The notes under the pieces: model-generated
The model's database searches: none
What the model was told of the DNA's origin: nothing
The model's input: the letters and a program-made list of their open reading frames with translations, nothing else
From: Chlamydomonas sphaeroides
Taxonomy: Eukaryota; Chlorophyta; Chlorophyceae; Chlamydomonadales; Chlamydomonadaceae
DNA: 23,615 nt
Reading direction: 5' to 3'
Assembly: GCA_001662425.1 (NCBI GenBank)
Contig: BDDC01000619.1
Span: 1-23,615 of the forward strand
Translations under genes and position numbers: made by a program
Part shown: positions 12,001 to 21,457 of the stretch, piece by piece
Numbering within the stretch: position 1 is the first letter of the stretch
Layout: the number at the start of each line of letters is the position of its first letter

Positions 12001-15000
12001 CACCTCAGCGCGCAGCGCCTGCTGGTGCTGTGCGCGCACGCTGCTGAGGCGAGACTGCATCTCGCTGCACATGGACTCGGCATCCGCAGCGCGCTGCTCA
12101 GCCAGGCGCTGCCGGGACTGCGCCTGCACCGCCGCTACCTGCGCACGGGGATCGAGCAGGGGCGCGGCAATGCGTTGAGCAATGCTGGTAGCGAGGTACG
12201 GCCCTGCCCCTGGCTCCTGACCGCACAGGTCCACGCGCGCAACGCGCAACCGCGCCGGCAGATTGTGCCTGGCCTGCCCTGCCGAGGGCTCTCCCACCTG
12301 CAGCCGCTCGATCTCAGCCTGCAGCTGCATGACTGTGGCCAGGTGCTGCTGGGCCGCCAGGGCGTTGAAGGGCCCGCTGTGCTCGGCAGCAAAGGGAGCA
12401 GCGGCGAAGCCCATTCCCGGGCCGGACGGGGTGCCGTACAAGCTGTGCTGTGGTGTGCCCGACATGCGGTGCATGCCGGCGGCGCCCCGCAGCGCCTCGA
12501 TCTGGGCTTGCAGCTCCGAAAACTGGCGCCTCGCCGCAGCGACCTGCTGCTGTGCGGCCTCGAGCTCCTGCTGTGCCGACGCAGCTCGGCGCTCCGCGGC
12601 CGCGGCCTGCTGCTCCTGGCGCTCCGCCGCATGCTGCAGCCCCTGCTCCTCCTGCCGCAGCTGGCCGCAGCGCAGCTGCAGCGCTTGTAGCTCCGCGTCG
12701 CCATCGCCGAGCTGCTGCTGCGCCCGCTGCAGCTCCGCCAGGCATCCCTGGAGCGGCAAGGGCGGTTGTGACGACTCAGCGGCTAACAAACTGGTTTGTT
12801 GTGGGCATTGCGAGTTTGCGACGCAGCGCTAGCCGTAGCATGTAGCTGGAAGGATGCGCACGCGGATACGCACCTCCAGGGCTTCCTCCGCCTCGGCACG
12901 CTTCTGGTTGGCCTCCTGTGGCACATAAGCAGGCAAACGCGGCATACGTCAAACAAAAGCCGCATGCAACCGCGCCAACGTATCCGTGCACCTCCGCTGT
13001 AAAAGTAGCACCTGACTCTCCGCGTCCCGCTTGCTCCGGCCGGCTTGCAGCTCCTCCAGCGCGGCCGCCAGGTCGGCGCGCGCACGTGCAGCGTCCGCTT
13101 GCAGCCGCGGCAGCTCCTGCGCCGCCTCAGCGATGCCCTGTCGGACACCCTGCGCAGCGGTCGACTGCTGCTCGGCCTCGGCGCGAGCCGTGGCCGCGGC
13201 CTGCTCTGCCTGCAAGGAGGCACACAAGTGTAGATGCGGCACGGCTGCGTAACGAACGTAGCAAGGCGGCAGGCCCTTCCGCACCTCGGCGGCTCGGCGC
13301 TGCTTCTCTTCCACGTCGGCCTGCGGAGCAGCGCCACGGCCCAAGCCCCAGTCAGTCACCGCCTCTCGACCCACATGCATGCCACGCGCGCTACAAACCG
13401 CAATTGCAGCGGCCACCGCGCATCGGCGCACCTGCAGCTCCCCCAGCCTGTGCTCGCTTGCTCGGCGCGCTTGCTCCGCGGCATTGCGGGCATGCTCGGC
13501 CTTGAGAGCCTGCTGCCGGGCTGACTGCTCCCGCTCCTGCTGCTCCGCCACCAGCGCTTGCTGCCGCTGCAGCTGCGCCCGCTGCTCTGCCACGTCACGC
13601 TCCAGCGCGGCCAGCTCCGCTCGGCTGCTTTCCATCTGCTCTGCCAGGCGGGTGGACGCGTGCTGGCTGGCTGTGTGATTGCGCTGCAGCGCCTCCGCCT
13701 CGTCACGCAGGGCCTACAGGCACGGGGTTTGCTGGATTAGGGCTTGGACAAAGGCGACGACACCTGCCAGCGACATGCAAGCGATAGATGCCAGCAACAT
13801 ACGGCGCTTAGTAATTGGGAACAGTCGGCCCACCTGCGCTCGGTGCTGCTGCGCCGCGGCCTGCAGCTGCGCCTCGGTCTTCCGGCTGAGTGCCGCCGCC
13901 ACCTGCTGCCCCAGCGTCAGGCTCTGGCCCTGCAACGCCAGCAGCCGCCGCGTGGTGGTGTTGACGTGGCCCTCCAGCTGCTCCAGGTCCGCGGCCGCCT
14001 CCTCCAGCAGGTCCTCCATGCCAGCCATCGCAATAGAGAGCGGCCGCTTGAGGCCCAGGCCGCCGGCAGCCCCGCCCGCGGCCGCGTCAGTGGCGACGGC
14101 GGCCGCCGCGTGCAGAGCGCGCAGCTGCTGGCGCACGCCGACGAGCTCACAGTGCTGCGCCATGCCGGCGTGCCGCTCCTGCTCTAGCTGCGCAATGGCC
14201 TGCGGACAGGGTGCACGACATGAGCTTGTTGCCCATGCGGCCGCAGGCATGGACGAAGACGCGGCCGAAAACGCAAGCTGGCCTTGGCGCCTGGCCGCGC
14301 ACCGCACCTTGCTGTGCTCGGCGGCCATGACCTGCAGCTCCTGCTGCAGCTCCGCCAGCTGCCGGTCCGCCAGAGCGCAGGTGGCGCAGGGCGGCTTGTC
14401 CGCCGCACTGGCGGCCTGCGCTGTGGCGGCGCTAGTGTCGGCAGCGCCGGCTGGCGCATCCGGTGCGCTGGGCACCCCATCGGCCTCCCCAGCTGCCGCC
14501 TTCCCTTCCTGGCCAGCAGCGGTGCGGCCTTGCGCGGCGGCCGCCGCCAGGTCGCTGCACGAGTGGGACCGCCTGCGGTGGATGGGAGGACCTGTTGCAG
14601 TCAGCGTCCGAAGGCCGGGGCAGGAATCCGGACGCTATGCCACCTAAGGATGCCGCACCACCGCTGCCCCACCTGACCGCCGCGACGTGGCGCTTGACGC
14701 GGCGCTTGATGCGCGTGGCCCTGGTGGCCTGGCCCTGGGCCGCTGGTGCGGTGGCTGTACTGGAGGCGGGCGAGGGCTGCGACACCAGCCCCGCGGCCGC
14801 GACGATGCTCGCCTCCAGCTCAGCCAGCTGCGCCGTGCTTGCCTGCGGGCCACGCACGACGGTCCGCACAGTCAGCTGCGGCAGGAGCAGATGCGGCTGA
14901 GGGCCCAGGTGTGGTGCTGTTGGCCCCCATCTTCCCGTACCTGCACCAGCTGCTCCAGCTGCCGCAGCTGGTCCAGCTTCTCCTGGAGCCCGCCGTCGGC

Positions 15001-17012
15001 CGCCTGCCGTTGCGCCCTGACGAACTGGCGATTGGCGAGGCGAGGGATCCGGGCGGTTCAACTTGAGAGGCTGAGTACTGGCGTGTCTGCGCTTTGATGC
15101 CTACCGAGCGGTTCAGTAACATAAGGAAGTCGCCCCATGCGCTGGGTGCGCGGGGCCCCACCTGCAGTTGCTGGCCCTGAGCCGCCAATTCGGCCTTGGT
15201 GGCGTCCAGATCTGCGCGGACCGCCTCCAGCTCCAGCGTGCACGACGCCACCTGCGGGGGTTCAGCAACACGCTACGTCCATGGGCTTGCTCAGCGACCC
15301 GCCGCAACGATGCCGGCATACCTTGGCTGACGTCTCCTGAAGGCTCGACATGAGCTCCGAGCGTTGCTCCTGTGTGCACGAGCGCCACGGCCATGGCATC
15401 AGCAGGACGCAACGGGGCGCCGCGGCCGTTGCTGCAGCAGCCCCGTCGGCTCGCTCACCTCAAGCGCCTTGACGCCGGCCTGCAGCTGTAGGAACTCGTG
15501 CGCACGCTGCGCCAGCTCCTCCTCCGAAGGCCCTGGAAGGTGCGCGGCCGGCGCGGCAGCCGGCAGCCTATGCAGGGACGTATGAAAGGCCGTGGATACT
15601 AAGTGGCCGAGCCTGCAGCTTAGCAAGTACACAAACACGCACGGACACGACCATCTGTGGCACTCACGTTCGGCCTGACGCCGTTGTCGCCCCCGTCGAT
15701 GCCGGCGCAGTGGCGGCGGTTGGGCGGGCTGCCTGGTCACTATGCGCCGCGACATGGGTATCCATGGAGATGCGGTACTCCCTCGTCTGTGACGACGATG
15801 ATGATTCAAGCACCCCCGGCGGCAGCTCTACTCCTTTGCGGCCCGCCTGCTCGCAGCCAGCGCCCGCCCCTTCGCTGAAGCTGGTTGCCCCGTGAAGTGA
15901 GCCCAGGAATGAGCCGCCGGCCTTGTGGGGCCCCACCCGGGGTGACACGGCCCTGTGGCTCATGGGCCAGGCCAGCTCCTCATCCAGCAGGCCCGGCGAC
16001 ATGTGAGAGGGGGACAGCAGGGACGTCTCCGCCATCGCGCGCTGCTGCGCGGCTTCCTGTCCAGGGCAGGCAGCACAGTCATGACGCTTGGGACTGCGCC
16101 ACAGGCAATGGGCTGGGCAAGGACCATTGTACCGGTATCGGGTGGATGCGTATGAACGTGATGTGACACAAGAGTGGTCCTCACCTCGAGGACGCGTAGC
16201 AAGGACACCGCCTCCGAGTTTGGGGTGCTCGCCTGCAGAGCAAGCGGGCATGCTCAACAGCATGGCGTCATCTGCCAGAGCAAGAGCAAGGCATCATAGC
16301 CCGCTTGACCCACCCTTGGGGGACCGCCGTCGCCCGAATCGCCAGCGCCAGGGGCCCAAGACCCATGTCCCCGGGATCCTGCTGACAGCGGGCTGAGCCC
16401 GGCGCCGCTCTTCTGCGGCGAGACCAGCTGCTGCAGGAAGTCCACCTGGGCTTTGACCGTGGAGGCCGAACGGCGGGCCTCTGTGGCTTGGCTTGTCAGC
16501 TGCGTGAGGCCGACGTCCAGCTGCGGCAGTGCCAGACTCGGGTGTGTGTGCTGAATTATCAGTCTAGGCAGGGTCTCGCTCGCCCTAGAAGCTGAGCGCA
16601 CCTCGCTCTGGAAGGCTGAGAGGGTCTTGTTGGCGGAGAACAGCGCGCCCAGCCCAGCGTCGACGACACGGGGCATGGGTGTCGACCCGCCTGGGCTCAG
16701 AACGGGCCCTGTAAGTGCAGAACGGTGGCAGGGCAGCTGCCTGTAGTCCTGCCAGGGCCAGGCCTTCTGGCTAGCGAAGGCAACCGCACCTGTGCCATCC
16801 CCGCCAGCCACGGCGTCGCGCAACGCCCCGATCGAAGTCCCTCTCGCCGCTGTGAAGCTGTTACTTTGCTGCTTTACGCGGCTTAGCAGCGCGTGCACCT
16901 CCGCCAGCTCCTCTGCGCGCTGCTGAGATGCCAGGCCGAGTTCCGCAGCATTTGCTGCAAGCCGCGAGGTGCCTTCCTGCAGGGAGCTCTGCTGCTGTAG
17001 AAGGCTCGCCAT
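2476..17012 (-). CDS. Giant coiled-coil protein with LC8-type QT motif array (34 exons, ~3,669 aa)
   Basis: Exons 5' to 3' (high to low coordinate): 17012-16790, 16690-16602, 16520-16314, 16232-16185, 16056-15668, 15567-15459, 15369-15322, 15251-15162, 15024-14941, 14875-14673, 14572-14308, 14199-13834, 13713-13432, 13320-13285, 13209-13012, 12915-12874, 12747-12298, 12138-11953, 11863-11468, 11359-11224, 11123-10600, 10502-10125, 10029-9928, 9821-9696, 9588-8725, 8630-8502, 8395-8153, 8056-7610, 7514-6207, 6081-5662, 5534-4341, 4216-3593, 3412-3382, 3248-2476. They sum to 11,010 nt with consistent phase. The start ATG (17012-17010) follows an in-frame TAG and opens MASLLQQQ. Almost every exon encodes Ala/Gln/Glu/Leu/Arg heptad-like sequence, as in large scaffold, golgin or centrosomal proteins. 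No motor, GTPase, kinase or membrane segment was seen. The likely role is a long structural scaffold, possibly at the basal body given the Fuzzy neighbour and QT motifs (inference). It could instead be a golgin. No named orthologue is recognised. Large exons (5, 29, 31, 34) might hide an extra intron. Confidence 0.82.
6207..8056 (-). other. Giant protein, QT-motif region and flanking coils (residues ~2072-2656, exons 28-29)
   Basis: Exon 28 has a short coil, then a low-complexity segment containing an isolated CGVQTDG motif (7835-7843, about residue 2143), then another coil. Exon 29 (1,308 nt, the largest) begins with a coil, passes through a Ser/Ala/Pro/Gly linker, then a coil of about 90 residues. 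It then enters the nine-motif array (about residues 2464-2596) and closes with a coil ending in LEAQLK. Motifs placed between coils are the arrangement expected if LC8 dimers zip two parallel chains together; that is inference. Confidence 0.65.
6387..6785 (-). repeat. Array of nine Q-T-[D/E/S] motifs, ~15-residue period (putative LC8 docking array)
   Basis: In exon 29 the sequence leaves coiled coil and runs through nine short motifs. Each is Gln-Thr followed by Asp, Glu or once Ser: CQTS (6777-6785), VQTD (6741-6749), AQTD (6687-6695), AQTD (6606-6614), SQTE (6561-6569), SQTD (6516-6524), AQTE (6471-6479), AQTE (6432-6440), VQTE (6387-6395). Spacings in codons are 12, 18, 27, 15, 15, 15, 13, 15. 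The 27 gap contains a decayed copy (AQCD) 12 residues before the next motif. The linkers are Ala/Pro/Gly-rich and look disordered. Known family fact: the LC8 dynein light chain binds short disordered peptides centred on [T/V/x]-Q-[T/V]-[D/E/x], often in closely spaced tandem sets, as in yeast Nup159. Assigning these motifs to LC8 is inference from that match. Confidence 0.7.
8057..8152 (-). other. GC-AG intron (giant gene, between exons 27 and 28)
   Basis: The exon ends CTGCAG and is followed by GCAAGT, the standard GC-donor consensus, with a normal TTCGCAG acceptor at the other end. No GT donor nearby keeps the frame. Intron length is 96 nt, phase 0, and both flanks are coiled coil in the same frame. 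Confidence 0.65.
8153..14199 (-). other. Giant protein, central continuous coiled coil (residues ~586-2071, exons 12-27)
   Basis: Sixteen exons encode nearly unbroken coil rich in A, Q, E, R and L, with frequent LQ, EL, AEA and QQQ patterns and few prolines or glycines. The longest block is exon 25 (9588-8725, 288 residues). One clear break occurs in exon 17, where a Met/Gly/Pro/Phe-rich linker of about 40 residues (around residues 985-1025, + strand about 12345-12470) separates two coils and may act as a hinge. Another break, rich in Val, Gly and Pro, lies in exon 22 (about 10280-10440). Two introns here use GC donors. Confidence 0.75.
9589..9695 (-). other. GC-AG intron (giant gene, between exons 24 and 25)
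   Basis: The coil ends HEQ (GAACAG) followed by GCAAGC as donor; the acceptor is CCCACGCAG before AADQVEAH. Length is 107 nt, phase 0. Reading through instead gives a non-coil sequence that soon stops, so splicing at the GC donor is the better model. Confidence 0.65.
14308..17012 (-). other. Giant protein, N-terminal third region (residues ~1-585, exons 1-11)
   Basis: Short helical segments alternate with low-complexity linkers. Residues 1-75 are helical and Gln-rich; exon 5 (about residues 190-319) is a Ser/Gly/Pro-rich linker with a five-Ser run before QTREY. Exon 10 ends in a strongly basic patch (RIKRRVKRHVAAVRRRSHS, about residues 482-500) that could bind acidic surfaces or act as a nuclear signal. 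Exon 11 has a CATC pair of cysteines around residue 560 just before a long coil begins. Several exons here are tiny (exons 4 and 7 are each 48 nt), but all keep frame, and each hydrophilic helix starts and stops at an exon edge. Confidence 0.7.
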
Positions 17013-17377
17013 GTCACAGCGCAACTTCTAACAAATCAAGAGCTTGTCGTTGGCATAGCCATGCTGAAGGTCAACCAGGTGAAGTCAGGGTCAAGTAGCT
17101 GAAGGACATCATCTTTGCATGAAGCCTAAGCATCATCTCGTGAGCGAGGCTGTGTGACCCCGAGCCGCGAGCCCCGACTGTCGCTGTCGCTGTTTCGAGT
17201 TTGCGATTGCTGGACTTCTTCGCCCGCTTGCTGCTTGCAGTGCCAGAAAGCTAGGTCACTTCCTGTTTGCAACACGTACCTCTTGCATTCCAGAATCCGC
17301 TGCTCCTCGCCCGCCCTACTCGCTGTCGTCGCTGTGCGCGCTCTCCCAATTATAGAGTGCGCACACATGCCACATAC
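17013..17377. promoter_or_regulatory. Shared divergent promoter region, giant gene / Fuzzy
   Basis: Only 365 bp separate the two start codons, and this stretch must hold both 5' untranslated regions and both promoters. It is visibly less GC-rich than its surroundings. A CCAAT-type core with an AT-rich stretch (CCCAATTATAG) lies about 25-35 bp before the Fuzzy ATG. I see no clear TATA box or RFX X-box and no supported open frame in it. Confidence 0.5.
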
Positions 17378-20300
17378 ATGCCGCAATTGTTCTGCGTGCT
17401 CGAGGAGGGCGGGCGCTCGCTGCTGACCCGAGCTCAGGGCGACATCCAGACACCAAGCTTCCCGACGGTCGGCCTGCTCAGCTCGATCGCTACGTTTACA
17501 CAAAACTCTGGACATGAGCTGCGGACGATAGCGAGCACCAATGTGCGGGTCGTCTACCGCAGGTAGGGAGGGGGCGTGGCCGGCACGTACTCGCCCTGTC
17601 ATGGCCCGCCGTTCAGCAGCCCTCTGCTGCCATCCTTCTTCCCCATCCAGGTTTGACAACCACCTGCTCTTGGTAATTGTCACAAGCAACCTTCTGCTGC
17701 ACACGGAGCTGCTGCAGCTCCACCTACAGGTACCACAGCAATCCTGCGCACGCGGTGCCTCGTGGCCGCCTTGACAGACCAGCTGAGCGCCTGCCTGACC
17801 CTTCGCAGACCCTCTTCGATGCGCTTCTTCTGCTGCTCGGAACGGCAGTGTACGCGCTTGACACGGCCGCCAAGATCGATGCGCTCAAGAGGAAGCTGAA
17901 GGGTGAGGGCCCCACCACCCGCATCCATGCACGGGCGGGCAGCATCCTTCCCCAGCCCTGCGCTGCCTCCCCTACAATCTCTCACGCTTCCTTTACCCTG
18001 GCCACCACGGCCCGGCACCGTGTCAACCCGCAGCGCCTGCCCTACAGCGCCTCATCGACTCGCTCATCGCCGATGACACACTCGTGCCCTGCATCCTGCT
18101 ACCGGTGGCCCAGGTGGGGACATACATGAGGCTGCGGCCACAGCGCGATGACCCATCCGTGGCCCCAAAGCCAGCGAAACCGGTTTTGAATCACCACAAC
18201 CATCATCCCATGCTGTCCTTTGCCCCTGTCCCTGCCGCCGCTTGGCAGCTGGTGGGCCTACCGCTACGCGACAAGGCCACCCTGCAGTCGGCGCTGGGCC
18301 GGGTGGTGGGGACGCTGGGCTGCCAGCACGCGGCCGTCATGAGCGAGGGTTACTACCTAGCTGCCACGCACGGTAGGCGTCCGCGGCGGGAGGGCCATCC
18401 GTGGTCCGTGCAGGGGGCCCTGCTGCCCCTGGGGCTTAGTCCCATGCGTGCAGGGCCCTTCCCCCACCCGACGGTGCGCGTTTTGCCCCTGCCCCGCAGG
18501 CTGGTGGCAGCTGCTGTCCCCCCGCGAGCAGCTGCTGCTGCAGCACCTGGCGCTGCAGGAGGCGCAGCAGCAGGAGCAGGCAAGCAGGGGGCCGGGGACC
18601 AGCCCTGGCAGGGTCACCTACCGGAGAACATCAAGGGGTATCGCGCGCGTGCAGTAGGCGCCGGCGTGCCTCGTCGCTGGTGCCTACCCATGGAACAGCA
18701 GCGCCCGGGCTGTCGCTTGTACGGCCCCTGAGGCCGCCTCTTACCCGGGCCGCGCAACGGCCCTAACCTGCACCCGGCCCGCAGTCCGGCGAGCCCACGC
18801 CCGAGCTGCTGCTGCACGTGGCCAAGCGTCAGTATGAGGCGCCGCTGCGGCTGCGGCTGATGCAGCTGCGCGAAGGTGAGCCGCCCGCCGAAAGGCACCG
18901 GGCCGGCGCTAGGGCTTCCGGCGGCAAGACGCCGCACGTTTGTCCAAGGGACCCATCCTCGGTAGCAGCGAGTGCGGTGTGACCCGGCCGTTGTCGCACG
19001 GCGGTGTCGTCTTGCTGGCGCTGACGCTAACCTCGCGGCGCTGCCTCCACTCCGCAGCGGTCTACCTGGCCGTGCTGTCGGAGGCGAGCGGCGCACCCAG
19101 TATACCGCTCGAGGTACGGCACGCACCCGCACGCTGCTCTAGCGCAGGCAGCGGCCTCTTCAGGCCAGCCTTCGCGGCGGGCTCCGCTGCTCCGGGCCCC
19201 GGCGTGTCACCCTCACACCCGACCCATGCTGCTCCGCTGCTCCCGCGCGGGCGCGTCGCCCTCTTGATACCCAGCCCCTGCTCCCATCCGCTGCTCCCAT
19301 CCGCTGCTGCCGCCCGCAGGCGTGTGCGGAGCAGGTCCAGGCCGTGATGCAGAGCGCCAGCCACACCGTAGAGGTGGGGGCCGTCGCGCAGCCAGCGCAG
19401 CGTTGCCCGGCCGCGGGTATGCGCAGCTCGCAGGCATACCCTGGCCAGGGCCCGCGCCCCTGGCTGTTCCCCTCCGCACATGCCCCACGCAGCCCTCTTC
19501 TGCACATTTTTTCCCCTGCCAATCGCCTTCTGAGCACGCAGCTCGACGCCCCTCATGCCCTGTTGCGCCCTGCCTTGCTGCGGCCCCATCCTGTCCGCAG
19601 CGGCCGCTGTGGCTGAGCCCCCCGGTGCCGCAGTTCTCGGCCATCACCTTTGACGTGGCGCTGGTGGTGGAGCGCAGCCCGCCCGCCGCCACGCTGCTGT
19701 GGGGCCACAGCGGCAGCGTCATGCAGCAGGTGGCTGAGGAGCGCAGGAAGGGCAGCGGGGCCGCAGGGAGCAGGAGGCGCAGGGCGTCCGCGAACCCTCA
19801 AGCGCATGGGCCCCATCGCGCAAGCCCGCGGCGCTGCCGCCTAGCTCAACCCCGCCGTGCTCCACCGGCCCTGCCGCCCCTCCCCAACTCCCCGCTCCTC
19901 CCTCTCCCTCCAGGGCTTCAACCCGCTCATGTCGCCCACCGTGCGCAAGCAGATGGGCGCCGCCGCCAGCCCCATGATGGCGCGCATGGGCCACAGGTGG
20001 GGGCAGAAGGAGCAGCGTGCGAGTGAGCACTGGCAGTAGGTCTATGTACACGGTTGGTAGCAACATGAACACAGGGGGGGCGCGCAGGCAGGCTTGTGAA
20101 GAGGTCTCGACACGGTCCCGGCAGCGACAGCTGCACGGCAAAAGGGCCCACAGCCAGCACGCTCGCCTGCACCGCCGGGCTGCTTCACCGACGCGGAGGG
20201 CATGTCCTGTCGCCGCCCCCACAGGGCGTCATCCATCCTGGTGCCGGAGCCGCAGCACGCCGGCGGGCCCTCGGCCGCCGGCGCGGGCGCGGGCGGCGAC

Positions 20301-21457
20301 GGGCTGCAGCTGTTCTTCCGCGCGGCCGTCGACACGCTGGTGTCGTTTGTGCTCCAGACGTGGCCGCAGATGCCGCTCGCGCTGCAGGCGGCGCTACACG
20401 ACGCCGCGCCGGCGCTGCGCGCCGGCTTCTTGGGGCCCAACGCCGGCGCCGCCGCGTCGCAGGCCGCTCCGCTGGTGGGTCCGCAGCTCCGCAGTGCCGT
20501 GCAAGCCACCGGGCCGCGGCCGCGTGGCCTTGTCAGTCGGGGCTGCTGCTGGCGTTTCTGCGTAACCTGGTTCTGACGAAGCCCCGTGCCCGCCGCACCC
20601 GCAGCGCCGAGCCGCCAGCGCGGCCACGCCGGGAGCGCTCCCCATGTCCTCGCCGGGGCCGCACCGCCAGGCCTCGGCGCTGCCGCCCACACCCCACTTC
20701 GGGCCCACGCCCGGCCGTGCGTCGCGCCTCGGCGGCGCCATTCCCGCCATCCGCCGCCTGTCCAGCAGCAATCCCGCCTCGCCCGTCGGCAGCATGAGCC
20801 GCCTGCAGGCGCTCTTCGGCCGCGGCGGCGCCGCCGCGGCGGCGGCGCAGGCGACGGCGCAGGCGGCGACCGCGGTCGGCGGCGGCGTGGAGGAGGTGGA
20901 GTGGGCTGAGCCGAGCGAGCTGGCGGATGTATCGTATGAGGAGGTGCACTCCGTAGTGGAAGGTACGCGGGCCGTGGCTGGTTGGGCGCGCCGCGATGGG
21001 AGTGTGGTCCGTGGGATGGACCGACCGCGCCATGTAGGCGAGGCCGCAAAAGCGGCAGACGCAGCGGGACCCTCGCGTGGGGGTCCTCCAGTTCGTACGA
21101 ATGCCCATGGCTGCCCTCATCTTTCGACGCCCGCCCTCAGGCGCACGGCTGCTGGCGCTCTTGGACCGCGGCGGCAGCGACGGGGGTCCGGGCGCGATGC
21201 CCTTGGTGGCATCGCCCGGCTTCGACTACAGCGGCTCCATCTCGCTCACCGCCTCGGGTGTGGCGGCCGCCGCGCACGGCACGCCCAGCTCGGCATCCGC
21301 TGCGGCGGGCGGCGGCGCGGGGCCGGGGGCGGCCGGCGGCGGCGGTGACGTGGACGTGTTTGTGGTGTTCCCGCGCCGCGTGGGCCGGCTTGCGGCGCTG
21401 GAGGCTGCCTTGACGCTGCGAGCGACCTACATGATGGCGTACCATGAGATGGACTGA
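17378..21457 (+). CDS. FUZ: Fuzzy homologue, triple-longin CPLANE / ciliogenesis effector
   Basis: Exons: 17378-17562, 17651-17729, 17809-17902, 18034-18113, 18249-18372, 18500-18579, 18785-18875, 19058-19113, 19320-19373, 19601-19729, 19914-19996, 20225-20474, 20605-20962, 21141-21457; total 1,980 nt, 659 residues, all phases consistent. Animal Fuzzy is about 420 residues. Longin 1 (about 1-120) starts MPQLFCVLEEGGRSLLTR and has the family's F-x-Q-N helix (TFTQNSGHELRTI), a hydrophobic strand pair, and KRKLK followed by RLIDSLIADD. Longin 2 (about 147-280) carries the Fuzzy-specific GWW-x-L after VMSEGYYLAATH. Longin 3 starts near residue 290 (FDVALVVERSP) and ends DVFVVFPRRVGRLAALEAAL. In animals Fuzzy pairs with Inturned as a Rab23 exchange factor and joins WDPCP at the ciliary base. 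The extra length is Ala/Gly/Ser/Pro linkers between about 335 and 620. Mon1 and HPS1 are related alternatives but lack the GWW motif. The start follows a divergent promoter region. The end of exon 6 is the least certain junction. Confidence 0.8.
18580..18784 (+). other. Probable GC-AG intron in Fuzzy (intron 6)
   Basis: After the coding run ending AQQQEQ, the donor is CAG|GCAAGC and the acceptor is GGCCCGCAG before SGEPTPELLL. This keeps phase 0 and the total reading frame. An alternative is that coding continues: a different frame at 18597-18626 reads DQPWQGHLPENIK, resembling the animal Fuzzy D-x-P-x-x-LP segment, but reaching it needs a one-base shift near a run of five G (about 18586-18590). 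The GC-AG model needs no error and is preferred. Confidence 0.5.
20605..20962 (+). other. Fuzzy Ser/Pro/Ala-rich insert exon (exon 13)
   Basis: This exon (about residues 436-554) is dominated by Ser, Pro, Ala, Gly and Arg, including an alanine run encoded by GCG/GCC repeats at about 20826-20850. It then ends in an acidic segment (EEVEWAEPSELADVSYEEV). It sits inside the third longin region and has no equivalent in the compact animal protein. It looks like a disordered loop that may carry phosphorylation sites. Confidence 0.6.

Noticed and set aside
13730..13745. TTAGGG-like sequence as interstitial telomere repeat
   Set aside because: A single occurrence within an intron, with no tandem copies.
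17126..17704. - strand open frame overlapping the Fuzzy 5' region
   Set aside because: It covers Fuzzy exons 1-2 in antisense, and its translation has no domain pattern, whereas the + strand matches Fuzzy.
17378..18113. Mon1 or HPS1 assignment for the first longin domain
   Set aside because: The first domain alone is compatible, but the following GWW motif, the TFTQN helix and overall order fit Fuzzy better.
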